A stretch of DNA of 64,000 nt from Streptomyces sp. AC558_RSS880. Its GTDB lineage: Bacteria > Actinomycetota > Actinomycetes > Streptomycetales > Streptomycetaceae. Each line of letters begins with the position of its first letter. The stretch's first letter is position 1. The notes under the pieces are model-generated. The model had not been told where the DNA came from and did not search any database. It was given only the letters and a program-made list of their open reading frames with translations. Location: positions 32,992 to 96,991 of the forward strand of contig NZ_JAGMUJ010000023.1 in NCBI RefSeq assembly GCF_019049255.1. Reading direction: 5' to 3'. Of the stretch, positions 1-8,654 are shown one piece after another. Both the position numbers and the translations under genes were made by a program.

Positions 1-1817
1 AACGCCTTGTAGTACCGGTCCCAGACCTGCTTGCCGGTCCAGTCCTGATGGGGGGCGCGCAGCGGCCAGCGGCTCACGTCGTCGCTGTTGATGATCTCGC
101 GGTACTCGGCGGGCATGTCGGCGGCGTTCTGCCGGACCCATTCGGCGGCGACGCGGGCGGTGTAGACGCGGCGCAGGTCGGCGTAGTAGTCGCCGTTGTT
201 GACCTGCTCCTCGACCAGGGGGGTGATGTAGCGGTCGAGAACGCGGTCGGACTGCTGCTTCTCCGCCTCGGAGAGATCACAGCCCTCACCGCCGGGCGGC
301 TGCGTGGTGGTCTCCTGCGGCACCGTCGACAGCTTCAGCGGGGTGTCGAGGATGTGGATGCCGCCGTTCTGCTCGCGCACGACGGCGGTCTCCGGCTCGA
401 TCCAGTAGCGGAACCCGGCCCAGCAGGGGAAACCGTTGCGCTGGGGCAGCGCGTTCATGAAGTCGCGGCCCGCGTCGGTCTTGGGGTCCATCGCCTTGAA
501 GATGTCGTGCTTCAGCTCGAGGTCGGCTTCCAGCAGCACCCGGCCGGCGTCGGTTTTGCCGAAATCGGCGTCGATGATGCGGTCGGGCTCGTCCGGGTTC
601 AGATTGACCCAGAACGTGGACGGGTCGAGGGCGAGCCAGGTGAAGAACGCGTCGGAGATCAGGTCGCCCTTCTCCCGGCCGCCCCACCCGGCCGCGTACT
701 CGTCGTCCACCGACTTGGCGGCGAACGCGTAGTCCAGGCCCTTGCCGTCCTCGTCCTTGCCGATGTAGCGCAGGTCGAGGGTGGTGAAGTCGATGCCCCC
801 GAGGCCACGGTTCATCAGCGAGCGCTGTCCGGTCCTGCCCAGCCGGTCGAGCTGCTCCTTGAGTGTCTGCGGGTTCGGCGGGGACTGCCTGATCACCTCG
901 TTCCCGGAGCCGCGGGACCCGGTGGAGGTGCCGTTGCCGGGCGACATCGTCGTGCTGTTCGCGCGGTACGGGCCGTTCTCGGTGCCCTTCGGCGGCACGC
1001 CCCTGTGGTGGGACTGGTAGTTGTAGGAGCGGACCCGGTCCCGGCCGAGTGCGTCCTTGCCCGCGGTCCCCTTCAGCTCCTTCATGAAGTTCTTCGCGTC
1101 GCGGGTCTGGTTCTCGGCGAACACGTAGGTGTACTTGTACGACCGCCATCCCTTGTGCTTGGCCCAGGCCCGGTCCGCGGGCTTCTCGCGGCCGTCGGGG
1201 CTGCCGTTGGACTTGACCTCGACGATCTCCCGGGTGCGCTTGTTGAAGGCGTCCAGGCGGCGCACATGGCGTTCGCCGGTGTCGGGGTCCGTGAAGTAGA
1301 ACTCCTTCTCGCAGATCCAGTCGGGACCCGTCAGGCCCATCTCCCGCACGACTTTGGCCATGAACGCCTTGCCGCGGGCGTCGAAGCCCTGGTTGGGGAT
1401 GTAGACCTTCGTCAGGTAGTCGTTGAAGTTCGTCCACCGCTTCTGCGCGTTGAACCGGGCGTAGATGCGCTTCGGGTCGTCGTGGTCGTACTGCTTGTAG
1501 TCGGTGCCCGCTGCCTCCAGCTCGGCCCGGGTGGGGTTGAGGCCGTCGAACTGGAGGCCCGGGTTGGTGTAGTCGTAGGTGTCCCACCGGTCCACCGCGC
1601 GGGAGGCGTCTCCCTGCGGCAGCCGGCCGGTGGGAACGTCCTTGACCCCGTACGTCTCGTCACACCGCTTGCCGGGCTTCAGGCGCGGCGGCTTCGGCGC
1701 GGCCTCGGCGGTGTCGAGGGAGGGCAGTCCGGTGACGGCCATGACGGCGGCGCAGGCGAGCGCGATCACGCCTCGACCCAGCCCTCGCCACGGGCGTGTG
1801 CGTATGGGTGGTTTCAC
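1..1817 (-). CDS. secreted protein with PD-(D/E)XK-like motif, 3' end cut by window
   Basis: The frame runs from a GTG at 1817 leftward past base 1, so the C-terminus is missing; about 605 residues are visible. Residues 1-40 form a signal peptide: an Arg-rich start, a hydrophobic stretch around 17-30, and an Ala-rich end before APKPP. Around residues 166-205 the protein reads DWICEKEFYF, then RRLDAF, then EIVEVKSNG. This places D189, E200 and K202 in the D-x(n)-E-x-K arrangement of PD-(D/E)XK nucleases. The rest is hydrophilic and aromatic-rich, with no repeats or further membrane segments. The family is not one I can name. Nuclease activity is inferred from the motif alone. An extracellular toxin or DNA-degrading enzyme would fit, but so would a non-catalytic relative. 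Confidence 0.8.
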   Translation of the reverse strand, partial: MKPPIRTRPWRGLGRGVIALACAAVMAVTGLPSLDTAEAAPKPPRLKPGKRCDETYGVKDVPTGRLPQGDASRAVDRWDTYDYTNPGLQFDGLNPTRAELEAAGTDYKQYDHDDPKRIYARFNAQKRWTNFNDYLTKVYIPNQGFDARGKAFMAKVVREMGLTGPDWICEKEFYFTDPDTGERHVRRLDAFNKRTREIVEVKSNGSPDGREKPADRAWAKHKGWRSYKYTYVFAENQTRDAKNFMKELKGTAGKDALGRDRVRSYNYQSHHRGVPPKGTENGPYRANSTTMSPGNGTSTGSRGSGNEVIRQSPPNPQTLKEQLDRLGRTGQRSLMNRGLGGIDFTTLDLRYIGKDEDGKGLDYAFAAKSVDDEYAAGWGGREKGDLISDAFFTWLALDPSTFWVNLNPDEPDRIIDADFGKTDAGRVLLEADLELKHDIFKAMDPKTDAGRDFMNALPQRNGFPCWAGFRYWIEPETAVVREQNGGIHILDTPLKLSTVPQETTTQPPGGEGCDLSEAEKQQSDRVLDRYITPLVEEQVNNGDYYADLRRVYTARVAAEWVRQNAADMPAEYREIINSDDVSRWPLRAPHQDWTGKQVWDRYYKA

Positions 1818-2022
1818 GTGTGTACGTTTCCCGGGGAACCCACAGGTCCGTGTGGTGCCCTGTGCGGCGCCGGGCCCCCGATGCTCATGTGGCGCCGCAC
1901 AAGTCGCCGCCACACTAGGACCTCGGTTCACTGAAGTGACGGGGTTTCCGGAAGTTAAACTGTGTCAATTCCGTGCAGATGACTGCTCATTGATGACCGG
2001 TCGGAGGCTAGGCTTGGCTTCT

Positions 2023-2565
2023 GTGAGCGATGAAGCCTGGGGCGGGGAAGACGAGCACGCGATCGCCGAGCGCATCGACAGGGCGCACGCCGACAACCCG
2101 CGTCTGACGGCGTGGCTGGCCGAGCAGCGGGACCGCTTCGACGAGTGGGAGCGGCGGCACGGCGGCGGCTGGGACTTCTCCGAACGCTCCCTCGACCGGC
2201 TCGAGGCCCTCGTCCGTGAACACTTCACCGGCGTGGACGACCTGCTGGCCCGCGAACACACGCCCCTGGCACAGGTGGCCTGCTGGTACCTCGGCGAGGT
2301 CCACAACCGGCACCGCGGCACCCAGTGGCGGATGGACCCCGACCCCGCCGTCACCCACCCGTGGTCCGAGCGCCCGTACGTGATCGTCCCGTTCGAGGAG
2401 ATCGGAAATTACCGGGACGAGGAAGGCATCGACTACGACGCCCGCCCCCAGCACGCCCCCCTGTCCAGCCTCATGAACATCCTGCGCGGCCCCGTCGGCC
2501 GCCCCGCCGGCCGCCCCGCTCCGTCGCTGCGCGCCGAGCTCGACGACTACGGACCGAACGCCTGA
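2023..2565 (+). CDS. conserved hypothetical protein, divergent from the secreted protein
   Basis: This is an acidic, Trp-rich soluble protein of 180 residues beginning SDEAWGGEDEH. It has a WDFSERSLDRLEALVREHF segment and a central CWYLGEVHNRHRGTQW segment. That layout loosely resembles DUF3806-like or immunity-type proteins, but I cannot assign a family. It has no signal peptide or membrane segment. GTG 2023 was chosen for its protein-like N-terminus. An in-frame TTG at 2014 sits six bases after GGAGG (2003-2007) and may be the true start. The gene diverges from the secreted PD-(D/E)XK-like gene across about 200 bp, so a link such as self-protection is possible but is inference only. Confidence 0.7.
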   Translation: MSDEAWGGEDEHAIAERIDRAHADNPRLTAWLAEQRDRFDEWERRHGGGWDFSERSLDRLEALVREHFTGVDDLLAREHTPLAQVACWYLGEVHNRHRGTQWRMDPDPAVTHPWSERPYVIVPFEEIGNYRDEEGIDYDARPQHAPLSSLMNILRGPVGRPAGRPAPSLRAELDDYGPNA

Positions 2566-2670
2566 CGGCCGGCTGCCGCGGCCGGCGGAACGGACGGGCC
2601 GGGTCCCCCGCTCCACGGACCGGCCCGGTCCTTCGCCGGCCGCCCCGCTCCGTCCGCTCCATCGCGGCAC

Positions 2671-2708
2671 GGAGAGGGCCGGGCACACGCGGGTGCCCGG
2701 CCCTCTCC
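2671..2708. terminator. bidirectional hairpin terminator
   Basis: Perfect 16-bp arms (GGAGAGGGCCGGGCAC at 2671-2686 and its complement at 2693-2708) surround a six-base loop. The hairpin lies between two convergent genes, 105 bases after one stop and 10 bases after the other, so it can serve both. Confidence 0.75.
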
Positions 2709-2718
2709 ATGCGATACG

Positions 2719-4176
2719 TCAGCCCTTCAGGCCCGCCATCCACGCCTCGACCTCGTCCGACCGCCGGGGCAACCCTTCGGACAGGTTCCGGTTGCCGTCC
2801 GCGGTGACGAGGATGTCGTCCTCGATGCGGACGCCGATGCCCCGGTACTCCTCGGGCACGGTCAGGTCGTCGGCCTGGAAGTACAGACCCGGCTCGACGG
2901 TGAGCACCATGCCGGGCTCCAGCGTGCCGTCGACGTACGTCTCGGTCCGCGCGGCGGCGCAGTCGTGGACGTCCATGCCGAGCATGTGACCGGTGCCGTG
3001 CAGCGTCCAGCGGCGCTGCAGGCCCAGCTCCAGCACCCGCTCCACCGGGCCCTCGACCAGGCCCCACTCGACGAGCCGCTCGGCCAGCACGCGCTGGGCG
3101 GCGTCGTGGAAGTCCCGGTACTTGGCGCCGGGCTTCACCGCCGCGATACCGGCCTCCTGGGCGTCGTACACGGCGTCGTAGATCTTCTTCTGCAGTTCGC
3201 TGTACGTGCCGTTGATCGGCAGCGTGCGCGTGACGTCGGCCGTGTAGTACGTGTGCGTCTCCACGCCCGCGTCGAGCAGCAGCAGGTCACCGGAGCGGAC
3301 CGGGCCGTCGTTGCGCACCCAGTGCAGCGTGCAGGCGTGCGGTCCGGCGGCGCAGATGGAGCCGTAGCCGACGTCGTTGCCCTCCACGCGGGCGCGCAGG
3401 AAGAACGTTCCCTCGATGTAGCGCTCGCTGGTGGCCTCGGCCTTGTCGAGGACCTTCACGACGTCCTCGAAGCCGCGCACGGTGGAGTCGACGGCCTTCT
3501 GCAGCTCGCCGATCTCGAAGTCGTCCTTGACCAGCCGCATCTCGGAGAGGAAGACGCGCAGCTCCTCGTCGCGCTCGGCGGTGACCTTGTCGGTCAGCGC
3601 CGCCTCGATCCCGGCGTCGTACCCGCGCACCACCCGCACCGGGCCGGTGGCCTCGCGCAGCGCGCCGGCCAGCTCGCGGACGTCGGAGGCGGGGATGCCG
3701 TACCGCTTCTCGGCCTCGGTGAGGGAGTGCCGGCGGCCGACCCACAGCTCGCCCTGGCCGTCCAGCCAGAACTCGCCGTTCTCCCGGTTGGAGCGGGGCA
3801 GGAGGTAGATCGTCTCCTGGTGGCCGTCGGCCGTGGGCTCCAGGACGAGGACGCCGTCCTCCGTCTGGTTGCCGGTGAGGTACGCGTACTCGACCGACGC
3901 GCGGAAGGAGTACTCCGTGTCGTTCGACCGCGTCCTCAGGTTGCCCGCGGGGACGACCAGACGCTCACCCGGGAAACGGGCGGACAGCGCCGCGCGGCGG
4001 GCCGCCGCCTCGGCGGCCTGGGGGATCGGCCGCAGATCACGCAGCTCGGTGTCGGCCCAGCCGCTCTTCATGTTCTCGGCCAGCTCGTCGGACACGCCCG
4101 GGTACAGGCCGTTCTTGCGCTGCTTGACGGGCTCTTCCTCGGCGGTCTCCGGGGTCTCCGGCAGCTCCTCGGCCAC
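2719..4176 (-). CDS. pepP: Xaa-Pro aminopeptidase (aminopeptidase P, M24B)
   Basis: The product is a cytoplasmic metallopeptidase of about 485 residues that removes an N-terminal residue ahead of proline. An AMP_N domain occupies roughly residues 60-190 and the pita-bread M24 catalytic domain roughly 230-475. All expected dinuclear metal ligands are visible: Asp in LLLDAGVE, Asp in YTADVTRT, His in LHGTGHMLGMD, Glu in TVEPGLYF and Glu in VRIEDD. Its length matches family members. GTG 4176 lies six bases after AAGGAGG, whereas the upstream ATG at 4182 directly abuts that site, so GTG is preferred. It is transcribed alone toward a shared terminator. Confidence 0.93.
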   Translation of the reverse strand: MAEELPETPETAEEEPVKQRKNGLYPGVSDELAENMKSGWADTELRDLRPIPQAAEAAARRAALSARFPGERLVVPAGNLRTRSNDTEYSFRASVEYAYLTGNQTEDGVLVLEPTADGHQETIYLLPRSNRENGEFWLDGQGELWVGRRHSLTEAEKRYGIPASDVRELAGALREATGPVRVVRGYDAGIEAALTDKVTAERDEELRVFLSEMRLVKDDFEIGELQKAVDSTVRGFEDVVKVLDKAEATSERYIEGTFFLRARVEGNDVGYGSICAAGPHACTLHWVRNDGPVRSGDLLLLDAGVETHTYYTADVTRTLPINGTYSELQKKIYDAVYDAQEAGIAAVKPGAKYRDFHDAAQRVLAERLVEWGLVEGPVERVLELGLQRRWTLHGTGHMLGMDVHDCAAARTETYVDGTLEPGMVLTVEPGLYFQADDLTVPEEYRGIGVRIEDDILVTADGNRNLSEGLPRRSDEVEAWMAGLKG

Positions 4177-4279
4177 GGTCATCCTCCTTGATACGGCACT
4201 GGACCACCCCCCATCGTACGGTCGGGCGGAAACGGCCGAATGGGGCACGGACCTGTGACGGAGAGGGGGGACGGGGAGG

Positions 4280-5794
4280 CTACTCGAACCGCACCGCCAG
4301 CAGCACCACGTCTTCCCCGGAGTCCGCCGTGCCCGCGCTCTCCGGCAGCACCACGCGCAGGACGTGGTCGGCGACGGCACCGGGGTCGCGGCGCAGGGCC
4401 CTCGGCACGCTCGCCGCCGCCGCGTGCAGCCGAGCGAAGGCGCGGTCGGTCGGGTCGCCGGTGCGGTGCAGCAGCCCGTCGGTGTAGAGCAGCACCGTCT
4501 CCCCCGGCTCCGCCTGGACCTCCACGCTCGGCGCCTCCCAGCAGGCGAGCATGCCCAGGGGGGCGGAGACCGACGTCTCGACGAACTCCGTGCGGCGCTC
4601 GCCGAGCAGCAGCGGCGGACTGTGCCCGGCGCCGGCCAGCGTGATCCGCCGCAGCGCGGGTTCGCAGTAGCCGAACAGGGCGGTGGCCGACCGGGCCGGT
4701 TCGGTGAGCCGGAGCAGCAGCTCCAGGTCGGACAGGACGGCGACCGGATCCTCGCCCTCCATCACGGCGTACGCGCGCAGCGACGCCCGCAGCCGGCCCA
4801 TCGCCGCGACCGCTCCGGCCCCCGACCCGGTGACGGACCCGACGGCGAGACCGAGGGCCGCGTCCGGGAGCGGCAGCGCGTCGTACCAGTCGCCGCCCCC
4901 GCGCGGGGAGGTGCGGTGCCGCGCGGCGAGCCGGACGCCGGCGACCCGGGGGAGACGGGAGGGCAGCAGTTCCTCGGCCATCGTGGCCATGCACGCGCGT
5001 GTGCGCTCGAGCTCGAGGAGCCGGGCCAGGTGCTCGGCGGCGTGGCGGGCGTACAGGCCGACGAGGTGGCGCTGCCGCTCCGACGGCTCGGCGGGCTCGT
5101 CGTAGAGCCACGCCGCGGCGCCCAGGCGCCCGGCGGCCCCGGTGGTGAGGGGGAGGGCGAAGCTGGCGGCGTAACCGAGGCGGGCGGCGACCTCGCGGTG
5201 CCGGGGGTCGAGCCCCTTCTCGGCGAACAGGTCGGGTTCGGCGATGCCGTCGTCGACGTCGGGCAGTCCGTCGAGGATCCTGCCGTACGGCAGTGAGCCG
5301 CGCGGCACCGTCTCCATGTGGCCGAGATCCGCGCGGCCCAGTCCCAGGCCGATGGTGGTGGCCGGACCGAAGCCGTCGGCGGGTTCCAGGGCGACGAGAC
5401 CGCGCCGCGCGCCCACCAGGGCGGCTCCCGCGCGCAGCAGTTCCTGGAGCGCTTCGTCGAGCGTGCTCGCGCGGACCAGGCGTTCGGTGAGTTCGTGGAG
5501 GGTCGTGAGGTCGGAGACCCAGCCGGCGAGGCGGTCCTGGAGCAGCGCGCCCGGCGCGTTGTGGGGGTTTGCCGGGGAAGGCGGGGAGGTACCCGCGGTG
5601 ACGGACGCGACAGTGTGTGCGGGTGAGGGAACCGGTGAATTGATTCCGGCCACTTTCGGAGGGTGCGGGGCGTTCATGGCGTCCGGCTTTCCGACCGGTA
5701 CGTACTGCTCAAAAGCATCGCAAACCCCCATGTCATTCTGCGTCGCCGGCAGTGTCTCCACATGTACACGTACTCGTGAGGAGATGTCCAGCAT
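4280..5794 (-). CDS. GAF domain plus PP2C/SpoIIE-type phosphatase, metal site degenerate
   Basis: The protein is 504 residues from ATG 5794, which follows GCAGGAC. A low-complexity N-terminal part (about 1-90) precedes a GAF sensor domain (about 110-245) and an RsbU/SpoIIE-like PP2C domain (about 255-504). Members of this group dephosphorylate STAS anti-anti-sigma factors. GGDWYD near residue 300, YTDGL, and the final GEDVVLLAV are present. The usual GDVxGHG motif instead reads VGSVTGSGAG, replacing a metal-binding Asp with Ser and His with Ser. The fold is clear, but activity may be reduced or lost. It is a single gene beside pepP, with a 500-bp divergent leader. Confidence 0.85.
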   Translation of the reverse strand: MLDISSRVRVHVETLPATQNDMGVCDAFEQYVPVGKPDAMNAPHPPKVAGINSPVPSPAHTVASVTAGTSPPSPANPHNAPGALLQDRLAGWVSDLTTLHELTERLVRASTLDEALQELLRAGAALVGARRGLVALEPADGFGPATTIGLGLGRADLGHMETVPRGSLPYGRILDGLPDVDDGIAEPDLFAEKGLDPRHREVAARLGYAASFALPLTTGAAGRLGAAAWLYDEPAEPSERQRHLVGLYARHAAEHLARLLELERTRACMATMAEELLPSRLPRVAGVRLAARHRTSPRGGGDWYDALPLPDAALGLAVGSVTGSGAGAVAAMGRLRASLRAYAVMEGEDPVAVLSDLELLLRLTEPARSATALFGYCEPALRRITLAGAGHSPPLLLGERRTEFVETSVSAPLGMLACWEAPSVEVQAEPGETVLLYTDGLLHRTGDPTDRAFARLHAAAASVPRALRRDPGAVADHVLRVVLPESAGTADSGEDVVLLAVRFE

Positions 5795-6298
5795 TGTCCT
5801 GCTGGGATTACTGGTGTCCGTGGGACTGGAGAGAACTCCCCGCAGACCCCTTGCCGAAATATGAAGTTGGCTTGAAACTGCCTCAGGGGGAGGCTTATTG
5901 CGGTCGACTGGCCTTGCTCGACGGAGCGTCACAACGGTCGTGATGGGTACGTACTCGGTGAAGACCAGGGACGGTGGGCAACCGCTCGGGAACCTGGCGA
6001 CGGACCCGGGCGTCTTAACCACCGACGACCGTGCCCCATCCTCCCGTGGCGGAGGCGGAGAGAACCACGCGCGACGGCAAACGCCAGACTTCGCCACCCT
6101 CACGCCACGCCCGTACTTCTGATAGACGCAGTACGGGTGGAACGGCCGCGGAGGCAGCCCATGCTCGGCCCATAGGGGTTCCCCCTGCCCGGCGCGGGGG
6201 TGTGATGCGCCCATAGGTACGCACAGTGAAGTGATCTACACATGACGTGATCTGGACCACGGTGTTGCCAGGCGTGCAACGGAAAGGAACGAGCGCTC
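5795..6298. other. divergent intergenic region, no gene seen
   Basis: About 500 bp separate the GAF/PP2C gene (leftward) from the primase-like gene (rightward). Both promoters must lie here. I see no convincing coding frame, strong hairpin or recognisable operator. Confidence 0.5.
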
Positions 6299-6967
6299 AT
6301 GCGCGAGATCCTCGGAAGGCGACGCAGGCTCCTGTCCCGGCGTGGCGACGGAGGGCCCGATCTGATCGGCGCGGCCCTGACCTTCGCCGCGGACTGGCAG
6401 TGGCCCGTACTCCCGGGTGTGGCGGCGGACCCGCAGAACCGGTCCCGCTGCGCCTGCCCCGACCCCGAGTGCACGGTGCCGGGTGCCCACCCGTTCGACC
6501 CCGGCCTCCTCGCCGCCACCACCGACGCGCGCATGGTGCGCTGGTGGTGGGGGAACCGGCCGACGGCTCCGGTCATCCTCGCCACCGGGGGAGGCAAGGC
6601 CCCCTGCGCGGTGTCCCTGCCCGCCCTGCCGGCCGCCCGCGCCCTCGCCGCGCTCGACCGCCGGGGCATGCGGCTCGGCCCGGTCGTCGCCTCACCGGCC
6701 CGCTGGTCGATCCTGGTGAAGCCGTACTCCATGGAGCAGCTGGGCGAGCTGCTGTACGCCAAGGACTTCGTCCCCGGCTCCCTCCGCTTCCACGGCGAGG
6801 GCGGCTACATCGCGCTGCCCCCGTCCGGGACCGCGCAGGGCGAGATCCGCTGGGAGCGCGCGCCGATGCCCGGCTCGGCCTCGCCGTGGGTGCCCGATGT
6901 CGAGGCGGTGGTGGACGCCGTGGTCGACGCCCTCACCCGTAGGGGTGTGAGCGCGCCCGAGATGTAG
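6299..6967 (+). CDS. primase-polymerase (prim-pol N-terminal) fold protein, catalytic site absent
   Basis: The product is 222 residues and resembles the N-terminal domain of bifunctional DNA primase/polymerase proteins. It has AALTFAADWQWPVLPG, a Cys-rich CACPDPECTVPGAHPF segment, and RWWWGNRPTAPVILATG. Active relatives have an Asp-x-Asp motif and an SGGxH motif at the centre. Here the corresponding stretch reads APCAVSLPALP, and later GEGGYIALPPSG, so the acidic metal ligands are missing. It is therefore likely a non-catalytic DNA- or nucleotide-binding or regulatory relative. ATG 6299 has a weak AAGGA about ten bases upstream. A second family member, with the catalytic motifs intact, lies at 16142-17014. 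Confidence 0.75.
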   Translation: MREILGRRRRLLSRRGDGGPDLIGAALTFAADWQWPVLPGVAADPQNRSRCACPDPECTVPGAHPFDPGLLAATTDARMVRWWWGNRPTAPVILATGGGKAPCAVSLPALPAARALAALDRRGMRLGPVVASPARWSILVKPYSMEQLGELLYAKDFVPGSLRFHGEGGYIALPPSGTAQGEIRWERAPMPGSASPWVPDVEAVVDAVVDALTRRGVSAPEM

Positions 6968-7474
6968 CGGGTGCGCGTACGGCACCCCGGCCGGGGCGTG
7001 GTCTTCCCCGCCGGGCCGGGGTGTCCGCTTGTCCCGTGGGCGCGGACCCACTGCCGCCGTGCCACCGGCGAGGCCTGGAGCCGTGCGCGGCCGCATACGG
7101 CCCGGCGACGGACGCACCGCGCCGGGACGGACTGTCACCGCGCGGGACGCCGGGCCGGCGCGGCCGGTGCCGTAGAAGAACCGCAGCCGCTGAACTCCGG
7201 GAGCAACTCCCCGGTGACGACTGGCGGTTGGCGGATGGCCGCGTTCCGTGAGCGGTGGCCGGCACGCAAAGACCCGGTTGCTGGCGACGGGGGATGCACC
7301 AGCAACCGGGCTATGGGAACGGTAACAAGAGATCGGCGGTTCGCAAATTCGATCTCGGCTTTTCCGGTCACCGACTGGCTTGGCCGTGCCGGGAGTTGCG
7401 CATGGGGCCAATGGGGCGCGACTGGGCGGTCCCGCCGGCCGGGCGGCCGACGGAACCAAGGGTGTGGCCGCGTC
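6968..7474. other. gene-free region between convergent genes, holds paired hairpins
   Basis: About 500 bp lie between two convergent genes with no believable coding frame on either strand. The only structure I see is the pair of inverted repeats at 7273-7356, listed separately. Confidence 0.45.
7273..7356. ncRNA. candidate structured RNA (two tandem hairpins)
   Basis: The first hairpin has 12-bp perfect arms, CCCGGTTGCTGG (7273-7284) and its complement (7299-7310), around a 14-base loop. A linker rich in A follows (GGGAACGGTAACAA). The second inverted repeat is GAGATCG (7329-7335) and CGATCTC (7350-7356), followed on the + strand by GGCTTTTCC. The hairpins lie about 300 bp past the left gene and 120 bp past the right one, too far for a simple terminator. 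A small RNA is possible, and strand is unknown. I do not recognise a riboswitch class. Confidence 0.3.
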
Positions 7475-8440
7475 TCAGCTCAGCGTGACCTGGCGGTTCG
7501 TCAGGCCGGCGCGTGCGCGGCGCTCGTCGGCGGTCAGCGGCGCGTCCGTGGCCAGCGCGGCGGCGAGCCGCTCGGCGAACTCGGCCGCCGGCTTCTCCAC
7601 GTCCTCGGCACCGACCCCGCTGGGCAGGTCCCAGACCGGCACGGTGAGCCCGTGAGCGCGGAAGGAGCCCACGAGACGGGTGCCCTCACCGAGGGAGGAT
7701 CCTCCCGCCGCGTGCAGCCGTGCGAGAGCGTCCAGAAGTTGCTCCTCGGGATGCGGCATGACCCACCGCAGATGGTTCTTCTCGGGCGTCTCGCACCAGT
7801 ACGCGGCGTCCACGCCCGACAGCTTGACCGTCGGGACGGCTGCGGCGTTGGCCCGCTCCAGGGAGGCGGTGACGTCCGGCGTGGCGTTCTCCGAGTCCGG
7901 GACCCAGAACTCGAACCCGCTGTGCACGACCGGCTCGAAAGCGCCCTCGGGGTCGAGCAGATCCTGCAGCCGGGGGCCGTCGGCGGGGGCGCGCCGGGAC
8001 TGCACCGGCGTGCCCGGGTCGGCGCCGAGCGCGCGCTGCAGGGTGTCGGCGAGGTCGCGGCTGATGTCGCCGGAGGAGGTGTCGTTCTGCAGGCCGAGCA
8101 GGACCGAGCCGTCGTCGCGGCGCAGGGCCGGCCAGGCCATCGGCAGCACCGTGGCCAGCGTGACCGACGGGACGCCCTCGGGCAGGCCGTCCTTGAGCGT
8201 CAGTTCGACGGTGGCGGCCGGCACCAGCTCACGCAGCGCCACCCAGTCGCACTCGCCCGGCAGGCCCTCGAACGGGCGGTGCACCAGCTCGGTCACCGCG
8301 TGCGCGGCGGCACGGCCGTGGCAGGCCTTGTAACGGCGGCCGCTGCCGCACGGGCAGGGCTCGCGGGCGCCGACGACCGGGATCTGCCCGTCCGTGAGCT
8401 GCGGGCGCTTGGCCTTCGTCTGGGGTCGCTTCTTGGCCAT
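7475..8440 (-). CDS. DUF5926-type protein with SEC-C zinc motif
   Basis: The product is 321 residues. It begins with a Lys-rich tail (MAKKRPQTKAKRPQ) and a SEC-C motif, EPCPCGSGRRYKACHG, at about residues 28-43. That motif binds one zinc through three Cys and one Cys/His and often contacts the ribosome or SecA-like partners. The remainder is the actinobacterial domain usually labelled DUF5926, whose function is unknown. ATG 8440 follows GGGAG with nine bases of spacing. The gene is transcribed alone. The family call rests on the SEC-C motif and recalled similarity. Confidence 0.82.
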   Translation of the reverse strand: MAKKRPQTKAKRPQLTDGQIPVVGAREPCPCGSGRRYKACHGRAAAHAVTELVHRPFEGLPGECDWVALRELVPAATVELTLKDGLPEGVPSVTLATVLPMAWPALRRDDGSVLLGLQNDTSSGDISRDLADTLQRALGADPGTPVQSRRAPADGPRLQDLLDPEGAFEPVVHSGFEFWVPDSENATPDVTASLERANAAAVPTVKLSGVDAAYWCETPEKNHLRWVMPHPEEQLLDALARLHAAGGSSLGEGTRLVGSFRAHGLTVPVWDLPSGVGAEDVEKPAAEFAERLAAALATDAPLTADERRARAGLTNRQVTLS

Positions 8441-8592
8441 CGTGGGTGTCTCCCGGTTACGGCTCGTCTCGTACGGGCGCGAGCCTAGCCTTTCACGCCA
8501 CAACTGACGGGAACCTGTGGACAACGTGCCGCCCCGTGGACACCGCGGGCGGACCCGGGACCGGAGCGGTGCCGCTTCCACCGCCCCGCGGC

Positions 8593-8643
8593 CGGGGCCG
8601 CCCCTCGTCCGGGGCCGCCCCTCGTCCGGGGCCGCCCCGCGGC
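8593..8643. repeat. 17-bp tandem repeat, three copies
   Basis: The unit CGGGGCCGCCCCTCGTC occurs at 8593-8609 and 8610-8626, with a third, diverged copy at 8627-8643. The array fills the intergenic gap just after the end of the ATPase-like gene. Each unit contains a GGGGC/GCCCC inverted repeat, so the array may act as a terminator. Confidence 0.6.
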
Positions 8644-8654
8644 CGGGACCGCCC

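Noticed and set aside
48..1934. A 628-codon + strand frame over the secreted protein gene
   Set aside because: The - strand frame has a signal peptide and natural composition; the + frame is Val/Gly/Leu-rich shadow sequence.
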